NCBI GenBank assembly: GCA_965199555.1
Contig: CBDASJ010000008.1
Coordinates: 62,001 to 126,000, forward strand
Direction of reading: 5' to 3'
Length of the DNA stretch: 64,000 bases
From: LMUY01 sp965199555
GTDB lineage: Bacteria; Pseudomonadota; Alphaproteobacteria; Acetobacterales; Acetobacteraceae
The notes under the pieces are model-generated. The model saw only the letters and a list, made by a program, of their open reading frames with translations. It was not told the origin of the DNA and did no database searches. The position numbers and the translations under genes were made by a program. The stretch's first letter is position 1. The number at the start of each line of letters is the position of its first letter. Shown here piece by piece: positions 27,067 to 35,303 of this stretch.

Positions 27067-27774
27067 TCAACCCGTGAGGGCGGCCAGGCTGGCGCGCAAC
27101 GCCTCAATCCCGTGGCCGGAGCTGCTGCTGGTGGTGGCGACCTCCGGATACGCGGCGGGGTGCTTGCGCGCGATCGCCCGCATCTCGTCCTGCTTGGCGC
27201 CTAAGGCGCGCGGCTTCACGTCGTCCGACTTGGTCAGCACCAATTGGTAGGTGACCGCGGCACGGTCCAGAAGCTCCATCGCGGCAGTGTCGGACGCCTT
27301 CACCTCGATCCGCGCGTCAAGCAGCAGCAGCACCCGGTGCAGGGTCGGCCGGCCGCGCAGGTAGTCGAACATCAGGCCCTGCCAGTCCTCCTTCACCGAC
27401 TTGGCCGCCTGCGCGTAGCCGTAACCCGGCATGTCCACCAGCGTCAGCCGACCGCCGAGGTCGAAGAAGTTCAACTGTCGCGTGCGGCCGGGCGTGTGGG
27501 ACGCGCGAGCCAGGGCGTGATGCCCGACCAACGCGTTGATCAGGCTGGACTTGCCGACGTTGGACCGCCCGGCGAAAGCGATTTCCGTCCCCGCCGGTGG
27601 CGGGAGCTGATCCAGCCGCTGCGCCGCGAAAAAGAACTTGCAGGGCGCGGCGAACAGCAGCCGCCCCCGCTCGAGCGCCTGGGCGTCTAGCTCTTCGCGC
27701 CCTGGCTCTTCGGGGTTCGGGGGATCGACGCCGTCACCGCCGGGCCCACTTTCGTTTGCCGCATGATCAGCCAT
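27067..27774 (-). CDS. engB: ribosome biogenesis GTPase EngB (YsxC/YihA)
   Basis: The 235-residue GTPase assists late assembly of the large ribosomal subunit. G1 GRSNVGKSSLIN near residue 70, G2 Thr in SHTPGRT, G3 LVDMPGYGYA and G4 LTKSD are all intact. The first ~35 residues are an acidic, Pro/Gly-rich extension not seen in short homologues. The gene starts 88 bases inside the end of yidC in another frame. No later ATG or GTG precedes the conserved core, so the overlap appears real and may couple translation. Confidence 0.95.
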   Translation of the reverse strand: MADHAANESGPGGDGVDPPNPEEPGREELDAQALERGRLLFAAPCKFFFAAQRLDQLPPPAGTEIAFAGRSNVGKSSLINALVGHHALARASHTPGRTRQLNFFDLGGRLTLVDMPGYGYAQAAKSVKEDWQGLMFDYLRGRPTLHRVLLLLDARIEVKASDTAAMELLDRAAVTYQLVLTKSDDVKPRALGAKQDEMRAIARKHPAAYPEVATTSSSSGHGIEALRASLAALTG

Positions 27775-29462
27775 TGTTGCAGCACCGTGAGGGTATTGTT
27801 CCAGCTCCAGTAGATCAGCAGCCCGGCGGGGAACCGGCCCATCATGAACATGAATATTAGCGGCATGAACTTGAACAGCCGCGCCTGCATCGGGTCCGGC
27901 GGCGGCGGGTTCAACTGCTGCTGGATGTACATCGTCGCACCCATGATCAACGTCCAGGCCGACAGGTGCAGGAAGCCCGCATAATGCGTCGGGTCAACCG
28001 GTATGAGGCCGAACAGGTTGAACACGTTGGTCGGGTCGAGCGCCGAAAGGTCGTGGATCCAGCCGAAGAACGGCGCGTGCCGCATCTCGATGGTGACGAA
28101 GATCACCTTGTAGAGCGAGAAGAACACCGGGATCTGCACCAGCATGGGCAGGCAGCCGCTTGCCGGGTTTACCTTCTCCGCCTTGTAAAGCTGCATCATC
28201 TCGGTCTGCAGCTTGGTCGGATCGTCCTTCAGGCGCTCGCGCAACGCCGTCATCTTCGGCCCGAGCAGCTTCATCTTGCTCATCGAGCGGTAGGATTTGT
28301 TGGCCAGCGGGAAGAACAGCAGCTTGGCAAACACGGTGAACACCATGATGGCCACGCCGAAATTGCCCAGAACGCCGTTCAGCCAGTCCAGCGCATAGAA
28401 GATCGGCTTGGTCAGGAACCAGAACCAGCCGAAATCGACCGCATAGGAGAACAACGGGACATGGTCCGCCTGCTCGTAGCGCGACAGCAGGTGAACCTCC
28501 TTGGCGCCGGCAAAGGCGCTGAAGGTCGTGGACGCGTCGGCGCCCGGCGCGACCGTCACCGGTGCCGTGGCGGTGAAGTCCGCCTGGTAGCGGTCCGGCC
28601 CGGCGGCCGACCGGCCGTGCCGGTAGGTCGCAGTCTGCGGCACGGCCTGGTCGGGGATCACCGCGGTCAGCCAGTACTTGTCCGTGATGCCGATCCAGCC
28701 GCCCGTGGTCGAGGTGGTTTGTGCAACCCCGCTATTCTTCGCGGCCTCGCTTTTGACGGTGGCATAGCTTGGGTCGTCCAGCTTGCCGTTCAGCACGCCG
28801 AGCGGGCCTTCGTGCAGGATGTAGTACCCGGCGGTGACCGGCTCGTAATCCCGGCGCACCCGCTCGTACGGGTGCAATGCCAGCGGCGCGCCCGTGTTGT
28901 TCTTCACCGACTGCGTCACGGTGAACATGTAGAAGTCGTCGATTTCCAGCTTGATCGAGAACAGCAGCCCGGCGCCGTTATCCCAGGTCAGCGTCAGCGG
29001 CGCGCCCCGGGTCAGCTCCTTGCCGGACGCCGTCCAATCGGTCGCGTCGGTCGGCAGCTTCACGCCGGGCGTGTCGCTGGTCCAGCCATATTGGATGTAG
29101 TTCGGTTCCGGATCGCTTTGCGGCTCCAGGATGCGGACCAGGGGCGAGGCCGGGTTGACCTCCTCGTGGTAGTCTTTCAGCACCAGGTCATCCAACACGC
29201 CGCCCCGCAGGCTGACGCTGCCGCTGACGCGGTCGGCGTTGATGGGAATGCGCTGCACGTCCTTCGGCGCGGGGACCGATTCCGGCTCGGTGCCGGGGAA
29301 GGACGGGTCCGCCGTGCGGCGAACCTGTTCCGGCGCCGGGCTGTTCACCGCGGCGGTTTGCTGGGTCGGCGGCCGTGGCGGCGCCTTCGGCATCAGGAAC
29401 TGGAAGCCGAGCAGGATCGCCAAGGAAACGGCGATGGCAACGATGAGGCGCTTCTGGTCCAT
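27687..29462 (-). CDS. yidC: membrane protein insertase YidC
   Basis: A 591-residue inner-membrane insertase that integrates and folds membrane proteins with or without the Sec translocon. An N-terminal transmembrane helix (IVAIAVSLAILLGFQFL), a Pro-rich linker and the large periplasmic beta-sandwich domain of Gram-negative YidC (about residues 60-340) come first. Five C-terminal helices follow with GCLPMLVQIPVFFSLYKV and NPPPPDPMQARLFKFMP. The positively charged cytoplasmic loop has KSYRSMSKMK. It follows yidD by nine bases and rnpA-rpmH, the standard order, and overlaps engB. Confidence 0.97.
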   Translation of the reverse strand: MDQKRLIVAIAVSLAILLGFQFLMPKAPPRPPTQQTAAVNSPAPEQVRRTADPSFPGTEPESVPAPKDVQRIPINADRVSGSVSLRGGVLDDLVLKDYHEEVNPASPLVRILEPQSDPEPNYIQYGWTSDTPGVKLPTDATDWTASGKELTRGAPLTLTWDNGAGLLFSIKLEIDDFYMFTVTQSVKNNTGAPLALHPYERVRRDYEPVTAGYYILHEGPLGVLNGKLDDPSYATVKSEAAKNSGVAQTTSTTGGWIGITDKYWLTAVIPDQAVPQTATYRHGRSAAGPDRYQADFTATAPVTVAPGADASTTFSAFAGAKEVHLLSRYEQADHVPLFSYAVDFGWFWFLTKPIFYALDWLNGVLGNFGVAIMVFTVFAKLLFFPLANKSYRSMSKMKLLGPKMTALRERLKDDPTKLQTEMMQLYKAEKVNPASGCLPMLVQIPVFFSLYKVIFVTIEMRHAPFFGWIHDLSALDPTNVFNLFGLIPVDPTHYAGFLHLSAWTLIMGATMYIQQQLNPPPPDPMQARLFKFMPLIFMFMMGRFPAGLLIYWSWNNTLTVLQQWLIMRQTKVGPAVTASIPRTPKSQGAKS

Positions 29463-29470
29463 GCGGGCGA

Positions 29471-29701
29471 TCAGCTCTCGGGCTTGGGGACGGGATCGAG
29501 GCCGCCCTCGTTCCAGGGGTTGCAACGCAGGATGCGCCGAGCGGCCAGCGCACTGCCCCGCATTGCGCCGTGGGTGCGCAGCGCCTCCACGGCATAGTCG
29601 CTGCATCCCGGGTGGAAGCGACAGTTGGCGCCGATCAGCGGGCGGATGGTCCACTGGTAGCCGCGTACGACGCCTCCCAGCAAGGCGGCGGCCGGCGTCA
29701 C
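29471..29701 (-). CDS. yidD: membrane protein insertion efficiency factor YidD
   Basis: A 76-residue protein showing the whole family signature: GYQWTIRPLIGANCRFHPGC followed by SDYAVEALRTHG and ILRCNPWNEGGLDPVP. Three Cys are conserved in positions typical of the family. It is a peripheral inner-membrane protein that helps YidC. The start overlaps the rnpA stop (ATGA, 29698-29701) and its end lies nine bases from yidC, so the four genes form one operon. Confidence 0.95.
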   Translation of the reverse strand: MTPAAALLGGVVRGYQWTIRPLIGANCRFHPGCSDYAVEALRTHGAMRGSALAARRILRCNPWNEGGLDPVPKPES

Positions 29702-30069
29702 GGCACGCCGGCCTTGTCCAGCGCGCGCCGCAGATCGTCCATTAGCGCCGGGAATGGGCGGCTGCGCGTGCCGTCCCGGCCGATCAGCACCAGGTCGACC
29801 GACGTGACGGGACGCTGGAGGAACAGCAAGCGGGCTGCTTCCTTCAAGCGACGGCGCGTGCGGTTGCGGACGACCGCGTTGCCCACCTTCTTGGTGACGG
29901 TGAAGCCGACGCGCGCCGGGCCGGGCTGGGGCTGCGGCAGGGCTTGCAGGACGAGGCCGGGCAGCGCGGCCTTGCGGCCGGCCTTGGCCGCGCGCAGGAA
30001 CTCGGCGCGGCGCTTCAGCCGAAGCGGCGTTGGCGCGCCAATGGGGGCAGGCGCCCGGTCCGGCGCCAT
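29698..30069 (-). CDS. rnpA: ribonuclease P protein component
   Basis: The 123-residue basic protein binds the RNase P RNA and helps remove 5' leaders from pre-tRNAs. The RNR motif region VGNAVVRNRTRRRLKEAARL near residue 65 and RVGFTVTKKVG before it are diagnostic. N-terminal LKRRAEFL is the conserved start of the fold. It begins seven bases after rpmH and overlaps yidD, matching the universal rpmH-rnpA-yidD-yidC order. Confidence 0.95.
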   Translation of the reverse strand: MAPDRAPAPIGAPTPLRLKRRAEFLRAAKAGRKAALPGLVLQALPQPQPGPARVGFTVTKKVGNAVVRNRTRRRLKEAARLLFLQRPVTSVDLVLIGRDGTRSRPFPALMDDLRRALDKAGVP

Positions 30070-30076
30070 GCTGCGC

Positions 30077-30211
30077 CTAGGCCGAAAGCTTCTTGCGGCC
30101 GATCCGGCGGCGGTTCGCGATGACCTTGCGGCCGCCCACGGTCGCCATGCGGGCGCGGAAGCCGTGCCGGCGCTTGCGGACCAGCTTCGAGGGTTGATAG
30201 GTGCGCTTCAC
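30077..30211 (-). CDS. rpmH: 50S ribosomal protein L34
   Basis: The 44-residue protein has the complete L34 sequence pattern: KRTYQPSKLVRKRRHGF near the start and GRKVIANRRRIGRKKLSA at the end. The start codon is GTG at 30211 rather than ATG, with GGAGA nearby on the coding strand. It is the first gene of the rpmH-rnpA-yidD-yidC-engB unit. dnaA, a common neighbour in other phyla, is not present upstream in the window. Confidence 0.96.
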   Translation of the reverse strand: MKRTYQPSKLVRKRRHGFRARMATVGGRKVIANRRRIGRKKLSA

Positions 30212-30391
30212 GGCGATTCTCCAACAGCGGTCGGGGCTCGCTCTCGCGGACCCTGCTCAGCGGCCGGCTTATAAGCGTCCGCCCCGCACGGCGTCAATTC
30301 ACCGTCATACCAGCAACCGGAGCGACGGGCGTCCGGAAGAAACCCGCTGACTCGGCCTGCGTCTGGACGGGTGCAGCAGGAGTTCTGATGA

Positions 30392-30868
30392 TTGCGCGCG
30401 CCCGATCCGCCTTCCCGCCCGGCTGTCCACGCGGCCCAATGGTTCGTCGCGCTGGCCCTGCTGGTCTTTCTCGGGGAAGCGCTTGGTTATTCGGCCTACC
30501 TGCTGGCCGGAACGGTGCTGCCACGCCCCGCCGCATGGGGGGTAGTCCTGGTCGTGGCGCTGGCAGTCGCTGCGATCGCGACGCTGCTGCTTCAGCGGCT
30601 GGTGTTGGACCGGATGCGCAGCGTCGCCGAGGCGGCGGAGCGGGTGTCGCGGTTGGAACTGGCCAACAAGGTCGAGCAGCATCGCAAGCTGCGCCACGAC
30701 ATTCGCGGTGCGCTGTCGCCCGTGCTGCTGGTTGCCGACCGGTTGATCAACCACGCGGACCCGGCCGTGAAGCGGTCCGGCGAGATCATGGTCCGCACCG
30801 TGGAGCGCGCCACCGCCGTGCTGGCGGAGGCGGGGGACGCCGACCTCAATCCTCCCGCCGATCCTTGA
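30392..30868 (+). CDS. membrane protein with histidine-kinase-type dimerisation domain only
   Basis: A 158-residue protein. Two transmembrane helices (about residues 15-37 and 47-70) are followed by a HAMP-like or linker helix (MRSVAEAAERVSRLE). Next comes an H-box-like KLRHDIRGALSPVLLVADRL near residues 100-120 and a second helix ending at AVLAEAG. This matches the two-helix DHp hairpin with a phosphorylatable-position His, but no ATP-binding domain follows. AGGAG lies nine bases before the TTG start at 30392. The 3' end overlaps rodA by 23 bases on the opposite strand. It could be a phosphotransfer intermediate, a kinase-binding decoy or a decayed kinase. Confidence 0.65.
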   Translation: MRAPDPPSRPAVHAAQWFVALALLVFLGEALGYSAYLLAGTVLPRPAAWGVVLVVALAVAAIATLLLQRLVLDRMRSVAEAAERVSRLELANKVEQHRKLRHDIRGALSPVLLVADRLINHADPAVKRSGEIMVRTVERATAVLAEAGDADLNPPADP

Positions 30869-31994
30869 ACTCAACGTCCCGATGGACGTGCACGCTCATC
30901 AGGATGCCGAATCCCAGCATCACGGTCAGCGAGGCCGACCCGCCATACGACACCAGCGGCAGCGGCACGCCGCCCACTGGGATGGCGCCCGTCACCATGG
31001 CGATGTTCACGGCGACGTAGAGGAAGAAGTTCACGGCCAGGCCCAGCGCCACCAGCCGGCCGAACTGGTGCCGGCAGCGCAGCGCGATCGCCATGGCGCC
31101 GAGCACGATCAGCAGCAGCAGGGCCATGATGGCCAGGCAGCCGACGAAGCCGAACTCCTCAGCCAGCATGGTGAAGATGAAGTCAGTTTGCTTTTCCGGC
31201 AGGAAGTTCAGGTGACCCTGCGTTCCCTGCAAAAAGCCCTTGCCCCACATCCCGCCGGAGCCGAGGGCGATCTTGGATTGCTGGATGTTGTAGCCGGCCC
31301 CCAGCGGGTCGCTTTCCGGGTTCAGGAACGTCTCGATCCGGGCGCGCTGGTAGTCGTGCAGGTAGCTGTAGCCGATGCGCGCCGCGAACGGGATGGGCAG
31401 CACCACCAGCGCGATCTTCCACCAGCGCACGCCCGCGGCGAGGAAGATCGAGCCGCCGATGATCGCCGTGATGACGGCAGTGCCGAGATTGGGTTCCTTC
31501 AGGATCAGCAGCACGGGCACGGCGACCGCTACCGCCGGCGGGATCAGGAACAGCGGGTTGCCCATGCGTTCCCAGGTCGCCCGGTGGAACCAGGCGGCGA
31601 GCGCCACCACCAGGGCGATCTTCATCAACTCCGACGGCTGCAATTGGGTGCCGCCGAGCTCGATCCAGCGCTGGGCGCCCTTGCCGACATGGCCGACGCG
31701 CAGCACCAGGATCAACAGGGCGAGCGACACGGCATAAAGCGGCCAGGCCAGCCGGGCGAGAATGCGGATGTCGACCAGGGCGATGCAGAGCATCATCACC
31801 AGGCCGAAGGCGAAGCGGATCGCCTGCTTGCCCGCATACGGGTCGGGCGAGCCACCAGCCGCGGAATACAGCGCGGCGTAACCGACACCGGCCAGCGCGC
31901 AGATGAGCAGCACGTAGATCCAGGAAATCTGGAACAGCTTGGTGGTGAGGCCGAAGGACGGTTCCGCCCGGATCAGCCGCCGTTCGTTGATCAC
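30846..31994 (-). CDS. rodA: rod shape-determining protein RodA (SEDS peptidoglycan polymerase)
   Basis: A 382-residue multi-pass inner-membrane glycosyltransferase that polymerises lipid II for lateral wall growth. About ten hydrophobic segments are visible. SEDS signatures include LQPSELMKIALV near residue 127, LKEPNLGTAVI, and the loop QSKIALGSGGMWGKGFLQGTQ with LPEKQTDFIFTMLAEEFGF; VPLPLVSYGGSASL closes the protein. It lies seven bases downstream of its partner transpeptidase gene mrdA. Confidence 0.96.
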   Translation of the reverse strand: MINERRLIRAEPSFGLTTKLFQISWIYVLLICALAGVGYAALYSAAGGSPDPYAGKQAIRFAFGLVMMLCIALVDIRILARLAWPLYAVSLALLILVLRVGHVGKGAQRWIELGGTQLQPSELMKIALVVALAAWFHRATWERMGNPLFLIPPAVAVAVPVLLILKEPNLGTAVITAIIGGSIFLAAGVRWWKIALVVLPIPFAARIGYSYLHDYQRARIETFLNPESDPLGAGYNIQQSKIALGSGGMWGKGFLQGTQGHLNFLPEKQTDFIFTMLAEEFGFVGCLAIMALLLLIVLGAMAIALRCRHQFGRLVALGLAVNFFLYVAVNIAMVTGAIPVGGVPLPLVSYGGSASLTVMLGFGILMSVHVHRDVEFKDRRED

Positions 31995-32001
31995 GCCGCG
32001 C

Positions 32002-33864
32002 TCACGACCGGTCTGCCAGTTTCTGCCCCTGCGGCTCGACCCGGTTGACCGGGTCGCGGGTCAGCGCGTCGACCATGATTTCCCGCGCCAGCGGGGCGGC
32101 CGCCGCGGCTCCGGCATTGCCGTGCTCGACAACCAGGCTCACGGCGTAGCGCGGTGCGTCGTAGGGGGCGAAGGCGACGAACAGCGCGTGCGGACGGTAC
32201 TCCCACGGCAGGTTCTCGGACTTGAAGTTGCCATGCTCCCGCAACTCGCGGGACACGTGCCGCACCTGGCTGGAGCCCGTCTTGCCGGCCAACTGCATGC
32301 CAGGCATCCCCAGCCGGGCCAGCGGCGCCGTGCCGCCAGGGTCGTTGACCACGGCGAACATGCCTTCCCGGCAAAGCTGGAGATGGTGCTCCTGCAGATT
32401 CATGCTGGGCCAGTCCGCCGGTGTGATGCCCGGCTGCACCACGCCGTTGAGCGTGCGCGTCAAATGCGGCTGCACCGCGCGGCCGGTCGCGACGCGGGAC
32501 ACGTAGGTGCACAGCGCCAGCGGCGTCGCTTCCACGTAGCCCTGCCCGATGCCGCAGTTCACCGTGTCGCCGATGCCCCAAGGATGGCCGCGCGCTTGCC
32601 GCCAGGCGCGGGTCGGCATCAGCCCCTTGCGGGCGCCGGGTAGCTCGATATCCAGGTCCACGCCGATGCCGAAGCGGTTGGCCATGGCGGCCAGCCGGTC
32701 GATCCCGACGCGACGCGCCAACTCGAAAAAGAACACGTCGCAGGAGTTCTTCAGCCCGCCCCGCACATCCAGCGAGCCGTGGCCGTACTTGCTCCAGCAA
32801 TGGAACCGCGTGTCGCCGACATCGAGGTAGCCCGGGCAGTTGATGCGGTCGCCGGGCCCGATCACCTTGTTGTCCAACCCCGCCATGGCGACCGCCATCT
32901 TGAAGGTGGAGCCCGGGGGATAAACGCCGGCGGTTGCCTTGTTGATCAGCGGCGCGCGGCGGTTGTTGGTCCACTCGACCCATTGCGCCTGCGACACGCC
33001 GGAATTGAACAGGCTCGGGTCGAAGGACGGCGTGGTCGTCATCGCCAGCACTTCGCCGTTGCGGCAATCCATCACCACGGCGGACGCGCTCTGGTCGCCG
33101 AGGCGACCAAGCACCTGTTTCTGCAACTCAAAGTCGATGGTCAAGCCGAGGTCCTGGCCCGGCGTGCCTTCCTGCCGGTCCAGTTCGCGGATTACCCGGC
33201 CAACCGCATTGACCTCCATCTGCACGGCACCGGCACGGCCGCGCAGCTTCAGGTCGTGGAACTTCTCGACGCCGGCGCGGCCGATGCGGATGCCCGGCAA
33301 GGCGAGCATCGGGTCGTCGCCCATGTCCGTTTCGGACGGTGGCGCGACGTAGCCCACCACATGGGCAAGGGTCGGCCCTTCCGGATATTGGCGGGAGGTA
33401 CCGACATCGACCAGGATGCCGGGCAGGTCGGGCGCGTTGACCTCGATCCGGGCCATGTCGTCCCAACTGAGGAATTCGCGCACCACCAGGGGAATGAAGC
33501 GGCGGCGGCGATGCAGCTCCCGCTCGATCCGCGCCCGTTCGTGGTCGGCCAACGAGACCACGCGGCTGAAGGCGTCCAGCGTGCCGCCGACATCGCCCGT
33601 CTCCTCCACCATCAGCAGGGCACGCCAGTTCAGCTTGTTGCCGGCCACCACGGTGCCGAAGCGATCCATGATGCGTCCGCGCGGCGGTGCGATCAGCCGG
33701 GCGCTGATGCGGTTGCTTTCCGCCAGCGTGGCGTAGCGCCCGCCCTCCTCCACCTGCACCTGGTACAGCCGCCCGGCCAGCACCCCGAGCACGCCCACCT
33801 GTCCGGCCGCGACCAGCAAGGCACGGCGGGTGAACACGCCGGTGGTGCGGTTTTCCTTCTTCAT
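32002..33864 (-). CDS. mrdA: penicillin-binding protein 2 (peptidoglycan D,D-transpeptidase)
   Basis: The 620-residue class B PBP crosslinks peptidoglycan in the elongasome with RodA. A cytoplasmic basic start and one transmembrane helix (about residues 14-34) lead to the non-catalytic dimerisation domain (RLIAPPRGRIMDRFG). The transpeptidase domain has S319-x-x-K (PGSTFKMAV), S-x-D in KNSCDVFFFELA instead of SxN, and KTGSSQ near residue 527. The start at 33864 overlaps the mreD stop in an ATGA arrangement. Confidence 0.96.
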   Translation of the reverse strand: MKKENRTTGVFTRRALLVAAGQVGVLGVLAGRLYQVQVEEGGRYATLAESNRISARLIAPPRGRIMDRFGTVVAGNKLNWRALLMVEETGDVGGTLDAFSRVVSLADHERARIERELHRRRRFIPLVVREFLSWDDMARIEVNAPDLPGILVDVGTSRQYPEGPTLAHVVGYVAPPSETDMGDDPMLALPGIRIGRAGVEKFHDLKLRGRAGAVQMEVNAVGRVIRELDRQEGTPGQDLGLTIDFELQKQVLGRLGDQSASAVVMDCRNGEVLAMTTTPSFDPSLFNSGVSQAQWVEWTNNRRAPLINKATAGVYPPGSTFKMAVAMAGLDNKVIGPGDRINCPGYLDVGDTRFHCWSKYGHGSLDVRGGLKNSCDVFFFELARRVGIDRLAAMANRFGIGVDLDIELPGARKGLMPTRAWRQARGHPWGIGDTVNCGIGQGYVEATPLALCTYVSRVATGRAVQPHLTRTLNGVVQPGITPADWPSMNLQEHHLQLCREGMFAVVNDPGGTAPLARLGMPGMQLAGKTGSSQVRHVSRELREHGNFKSENLPWEYRPHALFVAFAPYDAPRYAVSLVVEHGNAGAAAAAPLAREIMVDALTRDPVNRVEPQGQKLADRS

Positions 33865-34406
33865 GCCTGCTCGGGGTTGGCGAGGCCGCGATGCGCGCGG
33901 GTGAACAGCATGGCCAGCATGGGATACAGCCCGGCGGTCAGTGCCCATTGGAACAGCGCAGGGGCGGGGGAAAACAGATGCACGGTCAGCGCGCAGGTCA
34001 ATGCCCATTGCAGCACGGCCGCCCCGGCGGCGACGCCCAGGAACACCAGCCACACCAACAGGAAGCCTTGCCGGGCCAGAACCCGGCGCCAGCGGACGGC
34101 GAACCCGTGCACCACCAGCAGGACCAGCACGGTGACGCCGATCGGCGAAAGGTCCAGCAGGTCCGCCAGCAAACCGATGCCGAACACCACCGCCGGCGGC
34201 ATGGACGCCGGGCGGAACAGCGACCAGAAGAACACGCAGGCCAGTGCCGCCGCCGACTGCCATTCCGCCTGCCCCGGCACACCCAGGGGAAAGGATGTCG
34301 ACAACAACATCAACGCGGTGCAGGACGCGGGAAACGCGGCGCGGGAGGCCGCGTCCAATTGCCGCCACAGGGTTTGGCGCGGCCGGATGCCCGGGGTCTT
34401 GTCCAC
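33861..34406 (-). CDS. mreD: rod shape-determining protein MreD
   Basis: A 181-residue hydrophobic protein with five to six predicted transmembrane segments, the expected MreD layout. Conserved features are modest, as usual for the family: PPAVVFGIGLLADLLDLSPIG in the middle and a C-terminal LTAGLYPMLAMLFTRAHR. Function is assigned mainly from its position between mreC (16 bases upstream) and mrdA. It is part of the membrane scaffold linking MreB filaments to wall synthesis. Confidence 0.9.
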   Translation of the reverse strand: MDKTPGIRPRQTLWRQLDAASRAAFPASCTALMLLSTSFPLGVPGQAEWQSAAALACVFFWSLFRPASMPPAVVFGIGLLADLLDLSPIGVTVLVLLVVHGFAVRWRRVLARQGFLLVWLVFLGVAAGAAVLQWALTCALTVHLFSPAPALFQWALTAGLYPMLAMLFTRAHRGLANPEQA

Positions 34407-34422
34407 TACCGCGGTCCGGCCA

Positions 34423-35286
34423 TCAGCGCTTGCGGTCTGCCACCAGCCGGTTCGGGCTTTCCGGCGGCTGGATCCCCGTCAGGCCGTAATCGAAGATGCG
34501 AACCACCTCCAACCGGTCGAGGCGGGCGAACGGCTCCACCTCGGGCACGTTGCTGGCGGTGTAGTGCACGACGCCGATCGGCAGGCCGGACGGAAAGGCG
34601 TTGGCTTCCGAGCTCGTCACCACGCGCTCGCCCTCGGCCGGCATGCTGCCTTCCGGCCAGAACATCAGGCGCGGCCGGGCGTTGTTGGTGCCCATCAGCA
34701 ACGCGCGCGCCCGGCTGTTTTCCAGGATCACGGGGATACGGCTGTTGATGTCGGTGATCAGCAGCACGCGGGCGCTGCGCATGCCCACTTCCGTGACGCG
34801 GCCGACCAGGCCGCGTTCGTCCAACGCGATCTGCCCCTTGGTGATGGCCTTGTTCGGCCCGGTGGAAAGCAGCACCGCCCGGGCGTAGACGCCGCCGGCA
34901 TCCGCCACCACCCGCGCCGTGACGTAGGACGGCGCCGGGTCGGGGATCCAGTTCAGGTTGGCCTTGAGGGTGGTGTTCTCGGCATCCAACGCCATGGCCA
35001 CCGCCTGCCATTGGCGCAGCCGGTCATTCTCTTCCTTGAGGCGGACGTTCTCCGCCCGCACCGTCAGGATATCGCCGGCATCGGCCACCGCGTTGTGCAA
35101 GCGGGCGATCGGCTCGGACACGATGCCGAAGATCGGGGCCAGCGCGTCCGCCAGCGCCATGCGCACCCGTTCCGCCAGGAGCGCATCCGCCTTGCCCACC
35201 AGCATGACGCCGAACGCCACGGCGATCAGCACCGGCAGGGTCAGGCGGGACAGCGCCTGACGAACAGGAATCGAGAGCCTGATCAA
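34423..35286 (-). CDS. mreC: rod shape-determining protein MreC
   Basis: The 287-residue protein has one transmembrane helix (about residues 14-32) and a coiled coil in AENVRLKEENDRLRQWQAVA (about 75-110). A periplasmic two-beta-barrel domain follows with VLLSTGPNKAITKGQIAL and GLVGRVTEVG. It organises PBP2 and RodA in the periplasm. It lies 17 bases downstream of mreB and 16 upstream of mreD, in a tightly packed mreBCD-mrdA-rodA unit. Confidence 0.95.
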   Translation of the reverse strand: MIRLSIPVRQALSRLTLPVLIAVAFGVMLVGKADALLAERVRMALADALAPIFGIVSEPIARLHNAVADAGDILTVRAENVRLKEENDRLRQWQAVAMALDAENTTLKANLNWIPDPAPSYVTARVVADAGGVYARAVLLSTGPNKAITKGQIALDERGLVGRVTEVGMRSARVLLITDINSRIPVILENSRARALLMGTNNARPRLMFWPEGSMPAEGERVVTSSEANAFPSGLPIGVVHYTASNVPEVEPFARLDRLEVVRIFDYGLTGIQPPESPNRLVADRKR

Positions 35287-35303
35287 AGCGTTCGGCGCCC
35301 TTG

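Noticed and set aside
27966..29597. 543-codon plus-strand open frame
   Set aside because: It is antisense to yidC and yidD and has the His/Gln/Arg-rich composition of a shadow frame.
32002..34368. 788-codon version of PBP2
   Set aside because: The upstream part lies in mreC/mreD in another frame and is not conserved; ATG 33864 overlaps the mreD stop and gives normal length.
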